Shown: positions 12,346 to 24,972, numbered from the stretch's first letter. The stretch: 64,000 bases of DNA from Prochilodus magdalenae (GCA_024036415.1 JAMWET010005052.1:5001-69000); one strand, 5' to 3'. A program made the numbers and translations. Notes: generated from the sequence alone by a model not told the origin.

Positions 12346-13592
12346 GTACTGAATGGTCACATTACCGATTCAGCACTTTGTCAGTACTGGTGTTAAATCT
12401 TTTCACCACAAAATAGCTGAAGCCCTAAAACCCGCATCGTGCACTGCTTTGATAAAACCTTTACAGGAGCTAAAGTGCCCTGTTTAGTGCGGAATAAAAA
12501 CGGTGGGCCGGAAGCTTCTGCTGAGCGGGGACTGACGGAACATGCAAGGTATTTTGTCTGGGGTTGTAAGATGGTCATAAATCATCTTTCCATTAGACAT
12601 CAGTCGGTCTTTCAGCAAAACCCACCCCCCTCTCAACAGACACGCAGCTCAGTAGAACGGCAGGGAGCTGTACTCCGCTCCAGCTCAGTGCGAGTTCGTG
12701 ATCCTCCATACTATGCATCCATTCTAATCGCATCACTGAAGCACAGAGCCTTTTACAAAGTCCTGTTGTGTTACATCCACTGAGGGTGGCTCACAAAGGA
12801 GAACCCAAAATAGCCTTTCTAAAAGAGAAACTGCATGCGGTGTGGCCCTAGCCCATTCCTAGCACCAGCTCGTCTGGGAAGTTAATTTTAGAGCAGTGTT
12901 AACTGAGGTGAAGACCTGTGATTAATCCCTCGGCCAGTACGCTCAGGCATCACTTCGTGTAGTCCCATCAGTATCGTCTTCCGCATGGACAGTTTGGATC
13001 AGTCAGAAGCTGGAGGAGAATGTACTTTCTGCTAGTGGAGTATTGTCTGTTGCAGGGTTATTCTTCTCTCCATACAAGCATTAGGGGAAAAAATAAAATT
13101 CACACAGTCAAATACAGCCAGTCGGCCAAGGAATGTTATACACATGGACTGAAGTACATTAGCATAGCTGAGACCATGATCATCCCCATAGTTACAGGCT
13201 GATAGCTCGGGAGTCACATAAATGCAAACTTCGAAACTCGATGCAGTATGCATTGTAAATATTTAACTATGACATTTAATTTACTGATGGTGCAGTTTTT
13301 ATCTTGATACTTGAAAAAAAACTGTGGCTACTGTACTGGTCTCCCCACTAACCCCACAATACCTCTGATCCCTCCTCGCTTGTGGCATAACCAGCAAGCT
13401 GATTGCCTCTTCCATCGTAGTGCTAACCCCATTTCTGACACCATTTCTACAAGCTTTCCGATTCATCGAATGATTCAGCCTGATGGTTTGAACCCCAGGC
13501 TGCCCTACTGAGGCCCTCTGCTATCTGCTTCTGGTCCGATGTTGCAACCTTGGCTGGCTGCAGTAGTCTTTATATAGCAGTCACATCTGACA

Positions 13593-13635
13593 GTACACAC
13601 ACACAGACACACACACACACACACAGACACACACA

Positions 13636-13676
<41 letters not shown>
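13593..13676. repeat. (AC)n microsatellite
   Basis: ACACAC run with occasional AGAC interruptions, about 84 bp. Confidence 0.97.
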
Positions 13677-13678
<2 letters not shown>

Positions 13679-13844
13679 AAGGCCAGCACAACAGCCTGGT
13701 GGTTACAGAGTGACAGGCATTAGCTAAACAGTTCCTCCTCAGTCAGTGTCACTCTGCTGCTCTTGTGAGTCTTCCTGATGGCTATTTTTGAGGGCCCTTG
13801 TGGAAGAGAGAACTTAATTAGTTTGGATGTTGTTTCTGCTTTAA

Positions 13845-13851
13845 AGTGTGT

Positions 13852-13918
<67 letters not shown>

Positions 13919-14020
13919 TGTGGTGTGTGTATGTAAGTGTGTGTGTGTGTGTATGTAAGTGTGTGTGTGTGTGTATGCGTGTGTGGTGTGTGTATGTAAG
14001 TGTGTGTGTGTGTGTGTGTA

Positions 14021-14051
<31 letters not shown>

Positions 14052-14150
14052 GTGTGTGTATATGTGTATATGTGTGTGTGTGTGTGTGCGTGTGCGTGTG
14101 CGTGTGTGCGTGTGTGTATGTAAGTGTGTGTGTGTGTGTATGTGTGTGTG

Positions 14151-14215
<65 letters not shown>

Positions 14216-14275
14216 CGTGTGCGTGTGCGTGTGTGCGTGTGTGTATGAGTGTGTGTGTGTGTACGTGTGTATATG
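13845..14275. repeat. (GT)n microsatellite, compound
   Basis: About 430 bp of GT with TATG, GTGCG and TAAGTG interruptions. A roughly 140-bp internal block (GTGTGGTGTGTGTATG and its surroundings) recurs, indicating higher-order duplication. Open frames through it are repeat artefacts. Confidence 0.96.
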
Positions 14276-15040
14276 TAGAAATAGCACCAGAAGCTGCTGG
14301 AGTGAATGACTTATTTATCTCCATAGTCATATATCTGTCACATTTCAGCACAAGACGTACAAAAGCCTGATGTGTACACAATTAAAACTTGACATAACTT
14401 CCGCCCGCGCCCTGAAAATAGGCTAATAAATGAATACGTGTAGATGAGGCCTCTGTGCTGTGCCTAATTATGGTTCCTAATGGCTTTCTGGGGGCGTTTT
14501 GATGATCTCAGCATGTTCATGTTCAGCCCATTTCTCCTAACAAGGATTAAGTGGTATCTGTACAAAGAGACCTACAAGACTGGCTGCTGCTAATTTGAGA
14601 GAGTCAAAGGGAAGGGATTCCAGCTCTACTTCTGAGGCTTCCAGACAGTACAGTCAGCCACATTCCCATTAGAGAGAATGGAAGAACCGTTTGGTCCCTC
14701 TCTCTTCTTTCAGTGCAGAGAAGAATCCTTACTGATTGACATTGGTTGAAAAATAAGAAATCTGCTGTACCATCCAGGCCTTCTTTCTTTCAGCCTGATG
14801 ATTTGGGTGAACCCGACTCTCATTTATGGAAGTCCAGAAAGGCCACAAGGTAGCTGTAATTTTCTGGACTGTTAATTTGAGAAACAAATTTTGTTACGCT
14901 GAGATCACAGGACAATTATGTCAACGGTCTCAAAATAACAGTCAATGATAACTGCCTTATCTCTGGATTTCCACAGTTATTGCTTTCTTGTTAAGGTTCC
15001 AATGGAAGCATCAAATCAAGTTATAAAGTTTAATATACAC

Positions 15041-15290
15041 ATCATCGCTGTCCAAAAAAAACAAGTCTCTCCAAAATAGCAACTTTACAGGAGAGGCCAA
15101 AACCCAATTGAATTCTAATGTAAGTCAATGGAACCAGACTTTTTCCAAGTGGTCTTTGGGCCATTTCTGTCGGTCCATTCATCATGAAACTCACACACAG
15201 TGTAAACAGCAGCTCATGTGATCAAATGATGCATAAAAGTAAAAACCGTAAAAAATGGAGATACATGTTTTTCATTGGACGGCGATGATA
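15041..15290 (-). mobile_element. MITE family A, full-length copy, reverse orientation
   Basis: Starts ATCATCGCTGTCC and ends TTCATTGGACGGCGATGAT, giving inverted termini of about 35 bp including the internal CTCCAAAAT / ATGGAGATAC segments. The interior contains GTAAGTCAATGGAACCAGAC. No coding capacity. It lies in an AT-rich target. Confidence 0.88.
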
Positions 15291-15772
15291 TACATTAAAT
15301 ATAAGGTAATCCACTTTAATAATAAAAGAGCTAATCAAATAATAATGAAGTGAAACGTCTGTATTGATGGGTCTGAACAGACGCCTCCACAGTTTAAACT
15401 CCTTTACTGCGTCTCCTACGATGGAAGGGGTGCTTTAAATGTAAAGGTACATTTCTGAATAATCTAAATGTTATTAAGTATTTATTGGTGTGACTTGACT
15501 AGCAGCCCACAGGTCAGATCTCCAGTCCTGGCCCATCTTCCAAACCTCAGCTTTATTAGAAAATGATGAATCTGTTTAATAACACTGCTCTAATATCACA
15601 CCTATTTATATGTGTAAGCTTAAGAGCTCCATGAGCCGTGCTCCACACCAACCATCGTTTCATTGAGATTCACATCTGACAGGGTTTCATAACAATGGCA
15701 TAACAGAAGCACATTTATAGATCTGGTTTTATGGATTCTAGACTGTAGTGTTCCTCGTTTTGACCACCACCA

Positions 15773-15890
15773 GACTTATCCAGAGTGGTTTACACTTTGA
15801 TCATTTCTCACAGATAGGCGAAAGTAGGCTTAGGAGCCTTATTGGTATAGTGTGGGGTGCTTGCCCAGGTGGGGATCAAAGGAAAGCAGT
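15773..15890 (-). mobile_element. diverged SINE-like fragment, minus orientation
   Basis: CTTATCCAGAGTGGTTTACA, then CCTTATTGGTATAGTGTGG, aligns with the copy at 18927-19119. Shared words (TCCAGAG, ACTT-like, TTGCCCAGG) tie it to the tRNA-SINE superfamily, but it is a different subfamily. Confidence 0.55.
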
Positions 15891-16806
15891 CTGTCACTCG
15901 ACAGAAGAAGTTAGAAAGGCCAGTCAGAGTGACAATGTGACACAGATCTGTAAAAATCAAGGCACTATCATGTTACCATCTTCCAAATCTCAGCTTTAAT
16001 AAAAAAATAATATTCAATAACAATGTTCTAACACCACACCTATTTAAATCTATCTATCTTTTATAATCTTATACTTACAAAGCTAGTTAGTCTGTTGGCT
16101 TTGCGGTGTCACGTTAATGACTCATGTCTGTATTGGCAGATAGTTGCTAACAAATGATGGACAACAATCGGATGTTTGGATTTGTCTATATTTTAAAGGA
16201 GCAATATGTATTTTTTTTCCTCCAAAAATTAACACAAAAAATACACAAGGAATAACAGTTTTGATTGTATGACAAAGACACCTGTGCATTACAGGGTAGT
16301 GACATCTACTGAGATGCATGCTGTACTAGCAATACTGGAAAAAGTGAAATAATCGTATTATATTCTAGGCCTGTACCCAACCCGGCAGGCATATTAAGTG
16401 ACTGCACTTATCTTTAAATAAAAATAATCTTAGCTGTAGAAGAATAAATATAAATATCTGTAATTTAGGTTCTAAAATAATAGAATTATAATAAAACAAA
16501 CATCTCCGGTCCGTTTCTCCTTTACAGCCGTTATGTCTAAACCAAAAGTCAGCTCACTCGTTTGGAGCAGTGTTGGATGTCTGACTAAATGAAGAGCAGA
16601 ATTCGGTTTCATTTGTTCGGATTCTCTTCTTTAAAACCTCCTCCAGACTTTCTCTGAGACATCGCTCCCCCCGTGTTTCTCAGCTTCACAGCTTCAGCTT
16701 CCTTCAGTGGTGAACCACCAGCACACGCCATCACATGGATTTAATTTTTTAGCAAGCATACGTCACAACCCAGCTAGAACTTACATATATATTTATTACC
16801 CCCTTT

Positions 16807-16966
16807 TTTAATAATTATTAAAATGTCTTTTTACATTCTTAAAGTTCTTGTGCATTTTAGTAAGCTTTAGTCTGTTTTACGAGAGAAAAAAGGTCAGTGT
16901 TCTCAGTCGACTTAAAGGATCACCGACTGACGATTCGACTCGTCGACTTCTAGAGGGCAGCCCTAG
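16807..16966. repeat. dispersed repeat, family B (copy 1)
   Basis: TTCTTAAAGTTCTTGTGCAT and CGACTTCTAGAGGGCAGCCC are shared, in the same order, with 39421-39612. Class unknown. Confidence 0.75.
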
Positions 16967-17509
16967 TATATTCCTACAACAGCCTCATAATTACTGATAT
17001 TAGATTAGATGACCACATTTATGAGGCCCTCACTGTGATAGAAATAGAACCACGATCCCATATATGCATGCAGCCCAAATAGTATTTGCTGTGGCTGGAG
17101 GTCAGATCTCTTTGATAACCCCTGCTGTTAATGACAGGTCATTAAGTGATGCTGTATTCAATCAGAACTATTTTAAATGAAACTGCTTTTTAAGTTTCAA
17201 CTCTCAGATGGCGTCCTACGACACAGCGAAAGCTCTCAGCAGTCTGAACTGCGGTCTTGGACAGGTTTGTCTTTGGCGATTTCTCTGGCAGACAGTGGTT
17301 CCGGGATGGAGCTGGTGTTCTGACCTGTATTATCAGTCTAGATTTACAGACGCTAACCTTCAGGTACATCCAAAATAACATTAAAGTGTAGTGTTACCCT
17401 TTCACAGAGTCATCCGTCTGAGTGATGAAGCAGCTCGGTGCTTTAGTGAGGACCTCTCTCGCTTTATCTCTCACACTCTCCCTCTCTCATGCACACCTAC
17501 ACTCTATTA

Positions 17510-17870
17510 CCGACTCGCTCTCTAATGAAACAGACAACAGAAGTCATTTCACCAATTTCAAGGCCCATTAGACCGACACCGGGAGTTTGAGGGGGGGGGA
17601 ATAATATGTGAAGAAAACCTGTACAGCAAAGGGTAATTGCCATGAAACAACATCTCACTTGGAAGCGAGCGAGGTTTGTTTTATGTCCGCCTTTGGACTG
17701 ATCCGCCTCCGCTCGCTCGGAGCCTGAAGCGGACTGCAGGGGATTCAGCGCTGTTTGATGTCAAGGCCGCTGGCTGCGCGCGCACACTGAAAACTGTTTT
17801 GTGTTCGGCTGAAAAAGATGATATTAAAAATGTAATGCAGGGAATTGGACTGTTTTTCTTTTCTTCTACG
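17510..17870. other. unique, candidate conserved noncoding element
   Basis: Non-repetitive, CpG-containing sequence with AATTGCC, CATTAGACC and TAATATG motifs, flanked by lower-complexity intron. Open frames on both strands overlap but show no domain. Possible enhancer-type element; inference only. Confidence 0.22.
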
Positions 17871-18926
17871 GTCATCCAGGGACAAACCCAGCGCATCATA
17901 TCCCTCCAACACAAGGCTCTCGAAATGTGAGCGATTTTTCATCCCACACTTTTAGATTGTGTGGTGCGCTGAACAGTGGGCACATTCGGTGGGAATGTGG
18001 AATAAGGGTCTTGGGCCGAGGTTCTCTATGGATGTGAACGCTGGAAAAGACAGGAAAACTATTGAAGCCTTTGAACGTTGGTGTTGGTGTTGGTGTTGGT
18101 GTACCTCTGATGGCAAATGAAACAAACCTATGGATCCTCAACCAGATCAGGCTTCATCTCTCACTTGAAGCCAAAGATAGCCGTAGATTTGGTCTCCCAA
18201 ATCTCCCCCTCGTTCACCAACTAATGCCTCTCTATAGTTCCAAACTGTAGTTCTTAATTAGGAGCTCACCTGGAACCCTGAAGGTGCTCATAGTCATCAG
18301 TCAAGGTTATTTTTTTACAGGCTGGTGACATTCGGTAGTTCATCGTTTAAATCAAGTTGGCTACAAGCTAGTTAGCCCTACTATTACTCAATTAGGGCCT
18401 GGGTGGTGAAATGATCCTGGTGACTCTGATTGGATGACATGATATCTACAAAGTACCAAATGTTTTGGCAGTCGAGTTAAATGCCCATGCTTGAGGTATG
18501 TGGGCTGGCAGCCCTGGTACCTAATCTGGCAGTGAGTGCGATCTCTGGGCAGTAGGTACGAATATTCGAGCATGCCTGAATTAGTTGTCCTGAAAATGGA
18601 ACTTCTCCAAAACACATTAAACTGATCTAAAGCTAGGTTTGGAATTCTCTAAGGTTTGACAAGCTCTCGCCGTGACTCCTTCTGGCAATACTGGGAGGGA
18701 TATATATTCCTACCATCCATATGCCAGTGTACGGCCATAGCTGAAGTCTGGATAACCAAACTGAAGCACTGACTTTGGTCGTACTCTGAGAAGAACCAGT
18801 TCATTGGGTAAGACTATTAATGGGAGAGCTGAACGCAATAGATGAAGAGAACCACCAGCTTTACGATGGGTGGAAACGGATCAGAGGAATCATACAGAAT
18901 AAGCCATAAAGTAGTTATGACTATCC

Positions 18927-19119
18927 ATTTACATTATTTGGCAGATGCTTTCATCCAGAGCGACTAACAGTGTGATCATTTTGTTACAGGTAGGCAGCAT
19001 TAGGAGTTTGACCCAAGTACCCTTATTGGTATAGTGTAGGTTGCTTTCCCAGGTAGAGGATCAAACCCCAGCCCTACAGTATGGGAGGCAGAGGTGTTAC
19101 CCACTACCCTATCCCAACT
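18927..19119 (-). mobile_element. SINE-like element, minus orientation
   Basis: CATTTACATTATTTGGCAGA is followed by TCCAGAGCGACTAACAG. A box-B-like GATCAAACCCC lies near 19060. The overall architecture is that of the tRNA-SINE at 6659, but diverged throughout. Confidence 0.65.
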
Positions 19120-19659
19120 TGAGAAAGTCACGTGATTGTTTTATGGCCTTAGGATAATAGTAGTTGCTTTCTTGACATCACAACTTGGCTTCAAAGACAA
19201 GTGAGTTGCGACCTTGAGAAAACAACGGTTGTTATCTTGAGATCACAAGATAATTATGTCATGATCTCAAGATAACAGAAAATTATAATTACTTTGTGGC
19301 CACTCTAGGGGCTAACTTCTGTATCTATTTGGTATGTTGGTTGTGCATGTCCTCAGAAGTTCTGGGTGCAGTTAGAAGGTACAGCACACACAATGTGGAA
19401 GCCTGCAGTAACATGCGTAACTCATAGGCAAGTATATACGCATTTCCTTTCATGACAAAGCCAGTTGTCTCTACGAACAACAAGTATATCACTATCCTAA
19501 GGCTTAAATCCTCTTACAACTGTCACAAAACAATGTCTCAGACATCAGGCCGTGTATCCATAACCATTTTATCTGAAAACCTTTTATGAGGGAGCTTTTA
19601 GAGGTAGCTGTTTAGTTCCTATCACCACCACTGTGAACAATTCTGACTTGTTGTGTATC

Positions 19660-19860
19660 TCTAGAGCTAGGCACCGCACACCAAACCACTCTGCGTTACA
19701 TTGTTTAGATCATGTCATTATACAGAAAGCACAACTGACGCCACAAAGCAGCTTTACAGAAGATCCAGGTCCAGTGCGCATCGCCAAGGACAATAGTGGC
19801 TGGAAAACCTCCCTATGAGTGAGAGAAGGAAACCTCGAGAGGAAACAAGACTCAGTAATA
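19660..19860. repeat. interspersed repeat fragment
   Basis: ACAAAGCAGCTTTACAGAAG, then GGACAATAGTGGCTGGAAAA and CTCCCTATGAGTGAGAG, is a sequence pattern that I recognise as widely dispersed in teleost genomes. Class not assigned. Confidence 0.5.
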
Positions 19861-19935
19861 CAAAATATCACAGTGATATGAATAAAGAATAAGATGGTGT
19901 GATGAATGTACAGTACTGAATATAGACAAACGGCA

Positions 19936-20222
19936 GAAGAAAGCTGGACAGACTTAGATTTTAATCCCACAGTGGGGAAATTTAGTCTCCGCATTTAACC
20001 CATCTGTGAAGTGAAACACCCACAAACACACTCACTAGTGAACACACACACTAGGGGGCAGTGAGCACACTGGGCAGCCCTATCCACAGCTCCCGGGGAA
20101 CAGTAGGGGGTTAGGTGCCATGCTCAAGGGCACCGCCGTCGTTACTGTCAGTTCAGGGAATCAAACCGGCAACCCTCCGGACACAAGGCTGGTTCCCTCA
20201 CCTCCAGCCCACTCCCCTAAAG
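19936..20222 (-). mobile_element. SINE-like interspersed element, minus orientation
   Basis: The stretch AGGTGCCATGCTCAAGGGCA, then box-B-like GGAATCAAACCGG (20155-20167) and CAACCCTCCGG, matches a repeat common in fish. Read on the minus strand, GGTTTGATTCC resembles a polymerase III box B. Confidence 0.55.
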
Positions 20223-21026
20223 CGCAACTGTCCTGTGTGAGGAAGTAGTTAGACTGACCATTGATAACCAGTGACCACAGTTAGATGCCAGAGTAATAGT
20301 GAGAGGCTGATCTTTGAAAATCAGTCACTTGAACCTGCTGTTAGGAGCATATGACAAAGAACCATGAACGTCAGGGACTACAGTTAAAGCCCACAGTGAT
20401 GGTCTTCATAGGGGCAGAGCTCAGTGTATGGTTTATTGTCTGTGCAGGCAGCCTATGTGGTGGTCAAGCTAACACACAAAGCAGGTAGGCAGTGGGCACC
20501 CAGTCAAGACAAATGGAGTATGATGCGTATGAGGGACCGTGGTCCTTTAAGATGGTGATATGGTGGTGGGGTCGGTCCTCTTTCATCGTAAACATCGTTT
20601 TTATGTAATAGATTACAGAGACCATTCCCAGTTTCTAGTGTTAAGCGGAGAATATTACGTAACGCCATTTCTGCACTAGCGCTGCTGGTTTGTGAGGCTG
20701 TGTGCTCCTCACCATCAAAGCTCTGCAAACACTGTTTGAAATTCATTGAAAGCAGCAGATTAATAATGCAGGAAGGAGGATATGTTTGGCGATGCCTTCC
20801 TCGCCTACTCAGCTGTTCACGGTCTCAGAGCATTCCTGCCAGGACGGAAAAAAGGTTGATGGGGTTTTTAGGGTGATGTTTAATCAACACAGGGAGCTAA
20901 CTCAACAAAGAGAAACAAATCTGGCATATAGACTCATCAGGAAAGGAACAGCCGCACCCAGAAGGAGGGTGTGGGATCGTATTGCTGTTGGGAAGGGAGA
21001 TAGAGGTTACCAGGAACAATAACTGA

Positions 21027-21358
21027 CATACAGAAGTCTGTCTCTCAGTATGGCGTCAGGCCGCCGTGTTTGCTAACCCAGCATGCCAGACGTCTCGGTA
21101 TGGAGCTGTAGGGGTTCCTAATGGTGTCCTGTGATAATCCATCCCATGCAGCTTGAATATCCTCACACAGTTCCTGTAGATTTTGTGGTAGGGGTGGAGG
21201 TGGAGTGACACCAGGCCCTCTGGACATCTTTCTGCAGACCATGGTGCCTCCACACACGCACTTGTCGTCGTCTCCACCGAGACAAATACAGGACTCACTG
21301 CATTGAAGATGACCCGCTGCCATTCTGCGTCCCTCCATGACAGTCTGGCATGACACCA
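21027..21358 (-). mobile_element. internally deleted Tc1/mariner derivative, minus orientation
   Basis: Minus-strand sequence encodes fragments of a Tc1-type transposase: RLSWRDAEWQRVIFN, a stretch corresponding to the first catalytic Asp region in related copies, then a C-terminal piece near DIQAAWDGLSQDTIRN and ending SKHGGLTPY. The central part, with the second Asp and the SPDLNPIE-like block, is missing at the same point as in the copies at 22232 and 43396. Non-autonomous. Confidence 0.8.
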
Positions 21359-22231
21359 TTTCACACCGTTCACAGTTGATCCGGAGGAACCAGACCTCCA
21401 CCACTAAAAGCTCCCTTGTGAGATCTGGGGCATGAAATGTGTTGTTTAATGGGGAACCTGCTTGCAGCAGCAGTGAGGATATTTCTAAGCTAGCTTCCAC
21501 TCCTTTCCACCGATCGACCTCCCTCTTCACTGATTTGAGAAGGTTCCTCCTTAGACGCCCTCACAGGAACTCTAAAGCAGCTCTGTACCTGCAGCGGCGT
21601 CTCCGCGCAACCGGAGGGCGAGCTGTTTCAGAGGGTAATGAGGGATGTGACTCTGCAAGTATAGAAATAGCTTTTGTGTCAGTCATCCAGTCAGCAGGTC
21701 AGAGCTGCATCCTCTGGGTGCAGCGGGAGTCACGCCAGGGACCCCCACGCTAGATAGAGGGAAGAAATGAAGTGACCGTGCAGTGCCCTCGCTACACACT
21801 GGACCCTGAGTAAAGGAGGACTATGGAAACAGTGAGGATACATTCAGGGATTCCATACGGCAGTTTCGGCCTGGTGCTTTGCATACCCAGCCGCCGTGTT
21901 TACTCACCGATAAACTTCGGTAATAAACAGATCCATCGCTGTAGTAACCAGAAATAGCTTTGGTTTAATTGAGAGATCCATCAACTCACGATTTTAAAGC
22001 CGTAGGGCTGAGACGAATTACATCGAGGTAGCAGATGGGCTTCAGCCTGTTTAGGAGAGACTGAAATTTGATTTGGCTGTTCCACCTTAAACGATGCAGC
22101 AGTTACATTCCACACAGGTGGAACTACTTGCCAGGTGAAATGATCTTACAGACATTTATTACTTGCTTAAATGATTTTTAAAACAGATGGCTGCACCCAA
22201 AAGGAGGTTTGACATCTTGAGACATGCGATG

Positions 22232-22560
22232 ACTGTTCCTAACACCACGTCAACGTGGCCACAGACTGGATTGGTGTTGCGCCAGACGGTCATGCGACGA
22301 GTCCCGCTTTAGTCTTGGTGGAGACGATCAACGTATCCGTGTGTGGAGGCACCGTGGTCAGTGCCAAGATGAATGGCTTGTTGTCACGTCACACGTCCAG
22401 AAGGCCTGGTGTCCCTCCACCTCCACCCCTACCGCACCATCTGCAGGTACTGTGTGAGGATGTTCAAGCTGCATGGGATGGATTATCACAGGACTCCATT
22501 AGGAACCTCTACAGCTCCATACCGGGACGCCTGGCGGCCCGACGCCATACTGAGAGACAG
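22232..22560 (+). mobile_element. internally deleted Tc1/mariner derivative, plus orientation
   Basis: Contains the CGAGTCCCGCTTTAGTCTTG region encoding DESRFSLG and the C-terminal AAWDGLSQDSIRNLYSS piece, with the shared central deletion. It lies 0.9 kb from the oppositely oriented copy at 21027-21358, so the two form an inverted pair. No intact transposase. Confidence 0.8.
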
Positions 22561-22689
22561 ACTCTATCTCTATCTATCCCTTCTTCCTTAAGCTGTGCAT
22601 GGTTTCTTACTGCTCAGTTAAGTCTGTGCTCTGGCTACTCGTTTAGTCGTGGAATGGATCTATAGATTACCCAATAGAGCTAATATATC

Positions 22690-23200
22690 AGTAGGGATGG
22701 CCCTAAAGAAAAGATTATCTCAAAATGTCAACATCCTCTTCATTACATTACAGTCTTGGAGCCAGACCCGGGAAAAGACACTGGTCCCGGGACTCTCTAA
22801 AGACACACGCCCAGGACACACTCCATGCGGGGTAGAAGTGGTGTTTATTGGCCCAAGTGACCACACATCTCACCATTACTGTCCGGAGTCGCTTAGAAGC
22901 AGCTGCATCAGACAGGAGGCTAGGCTACAACTAGCTCTTTGGTCCCGCGCAGAGAGCTACAGCTCAGCACGCATGCGCAATAGTCAAGTGCCCGTAATCA
23001 ACCGTTACAAGAGGTCGTATACACCGTGTCACCATACCCGTAAGACTCAATGTGTCAGCTGTCCTTATTTAACGTCAACAGATGGTCAGTTGTCCTTCAA
23101 GTGGTGTTAGATCTATGACCTGTAGAACCCTGAGGGCAACACTCTCTTAGGGGCTCCGTGATGACGCAGTTGTTCCTCACATGGTAAACGTATACACACG
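22690..23200. other. GC-richer block of unknown origin
   Basis: Relatively GC-rich and non-repetitive within the window. A 153-codon plus-strand frame (22649-23110) crosses it with no recognisable domain. It could be part of a retroelement, but I see no primer-binding site or paired ends to support that. Confidence 0.25.
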
Positions 23201-23524
23201 TGTGTACACACACACTTCTACACAAAACACACTCGTATACAAAACACTGATATCCAACAGACTAAACCCAAGGCAGATCGGAATTCTGTACCTCATTAAC
23301 CGACTGGGTTTCAAACACAGTTTAATAGAGACCAGCTGCTGACGCATGCTGAGCAAACAACAAACAGGGGAAGAATGGACCCTGTAAAGCCGGAGAGCTG
23401 TACTGTAGCAGTCAGCAGGTTTAATATTAATAGGATATTGATCAAATCATCCATGCATGCGGAACATCAAGTGTAGAAAAGGCAATTAGAGACGACAGGG
23501 GTGGGGTGGAGGGGGCTGCATGAT

Positions 23525-23900
23525 GCTAATATATTTAAAGGAGGTCCGCTGCTGCAACAGAACATGCAGTTTGCCCTTTAATGTCCTCCTCTTATCACCA
23601 CAGCATTCCCGAAACTGCTTTTTTAAAAATCCTGTGCTTACACAATGAATTTAGACGTAATGCCGGATGATGAGAGAGAACACCGGAATTGGTTTTCTCA
23701 GCGTTCTTTATTGAACACAGATTGAGTACAAGAAGCTATTTATTGTCTGCTGGAAGATTAATGGGGTACGGAGGCAATCCTGCACGCAGCCGCGGGGACA
23801 TTAATTATAAAAGCAATGCAAGTGTTAAATTAGCTTAGTGAGCAGGAGCCACCTGGACATGTCATTAAAAAAACGAATCCTCCTTCACTGCTTTCTGTGG
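23525..23900. other. unique, candidate conserved noncoding element
   Basis: Non-repetitive AT-balanced sequence dense in short regulatory-looking words: TTAATTATAAAAGCAATGC, AAATTAGCTTAG, GCCACCTGGACATG (E-box). It has no coding signature and is flanked by MITE copies. Of the unique intron-1 segments this one looks most enhancer-like, but only alignment to other fish could show it. Confidence 0.28.
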
Positions 23901-24075
23901 GCTCGGTGATGCTAGGTGGACTCGTCATTCCGCTGCGCAGTAATACACAGTGCGGACTGAATATGGCTTACGCGGTTCGCGCTGGCTGACGAGGCTCTAA
24001 TAGGCTGCTCTCTTTTTGGTGACACTTTCATTTACAGACACTTTTTCCAAATCAAAGTTTGTTGTACGTGTTGTT

Positions 24076-24308
24076 TATCGTCGCTGTCCAAAATGGTAAC
24101 TTCACAGGAGAGGGCAAAAACCTAATCTGATTTTAATGTAAGTCAATGGAACCAGATGTCTTTCCGAGCATGTTTGGGCCGTTTCTGTTGGTTCATTTAT
24201 TATTAAATTTTCACACTATGTAAACAACAGTTTGTGTGATCAAAAGATGCATAAAAGTAAAATTCGACAAAAATGGAGATACGTGTTTTTCATTGGACAG
24301 CGGCGTTA
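24076..24308 (-). mobile_element. MITE family A, full-length copy, reverse orientation
   Basis: TATCGTCGCTGTCC at the left end and TTTTTCATTGGACAGCGGCG at the right end form the terminal inverted repeats. The interior GTAAGTCAATGGAACCAGA is shared with the copy at 15041. Confidence 0.88.
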
Positions 24309-24544
24309 TGCTTTAAGCTGTTACCTCCTAGATCCACACAGTCTAAGTATGGACACAACGTAGCCGCTTTTTGTACTCACTGGTTTGTGATGTCACAAAA
24401 ACCAGCTTATTTACATACATACATTAACTTAGTTTAGCCCCACCCCTTTATTCTGAAGTTATAAGGCTGTGCAGCCTATAATGCTTTTCAATGAGTCACA
24501 AAAAACATATGTTTAAAGAGGGCCATATTTAAGACCTTGGTTTT

Positions 24545-24972
24545 ACCGTCACTGTCTAAAGAGAAACATCCAGTTTTATAACCATAGCTCAGTTGTTTGT
24601 CGGTTTTCACTTTTTAGGCAACATTTGAACACAGCAGCTGCTGTTTACACTGTGTGAGAATGGACCAACGGAAATGGTGGTTGGTGTAGCTCAGTGGATA
24701 ACACCACTACCCACCAGGGAGTCACCACATGTGGGAGACTGGGGTTTGAATCCCGCTCTGGGTGACTACACTGTGCTACACCATTAAGCGTCCTTGGGCA
24801 AGACTCCTAACACTACACTGGCCCACCTGTAATCGTTAACCTTGTAAGTTGCTCTGGATAAGAGCGTCAGCTAAATGCCGTAAATGTCCATAATTTGTTC
24901 CACTGACTTGCAATAGAATTAAAAGTGGTTTTTGCCTTCTCTCCTAAAGTCGCCATTTCGGATTGGCGATAT
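24545..24972 (+). mobile_element. MITE family A copy split by a SINE
   Basis: The left half (24545-24677) has CCGTCACTGTC, CAGCAGCTGCTGTTTACACT and GACCAACGGAAATGG. The right half (24887-24972) resumes at GTTCCACTGACTTGCAAT and GTCGCCATTT. The SINE at 24678-24886 interrupts the family consensus, so the MITE is the older insertion. The right terminus is degraded. Confidence 0.8.
24678..24886 (+). mobile_element. tRNA-derived SINE, full length, plus orientation
   Basis: Begins GGTTGGTGTAGCTCAGTGG (box A at 24687-24697), has box B GGTTTGAATCC at 24743-24753 and ends in the tail GGATAAGAGCGTCAGCTAAA. A short AAATG occurs on both sides and may be the target-site duplication. This is the clearest plus-strand representative of the family. 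Confidence 0.9.

Noticed and set aside
13818..14381. Long open frames of His/Thr and Cys/Val repeats on both strands
   Set aside because: They are translations of the GT microsatellite and have no non-repeat coding part.
24678..24753. Possible tRNA gene from box A and box B
   Set aside because: The boxes belong to a SINE head repeated several times in the window; no full cloverleaf is formed.
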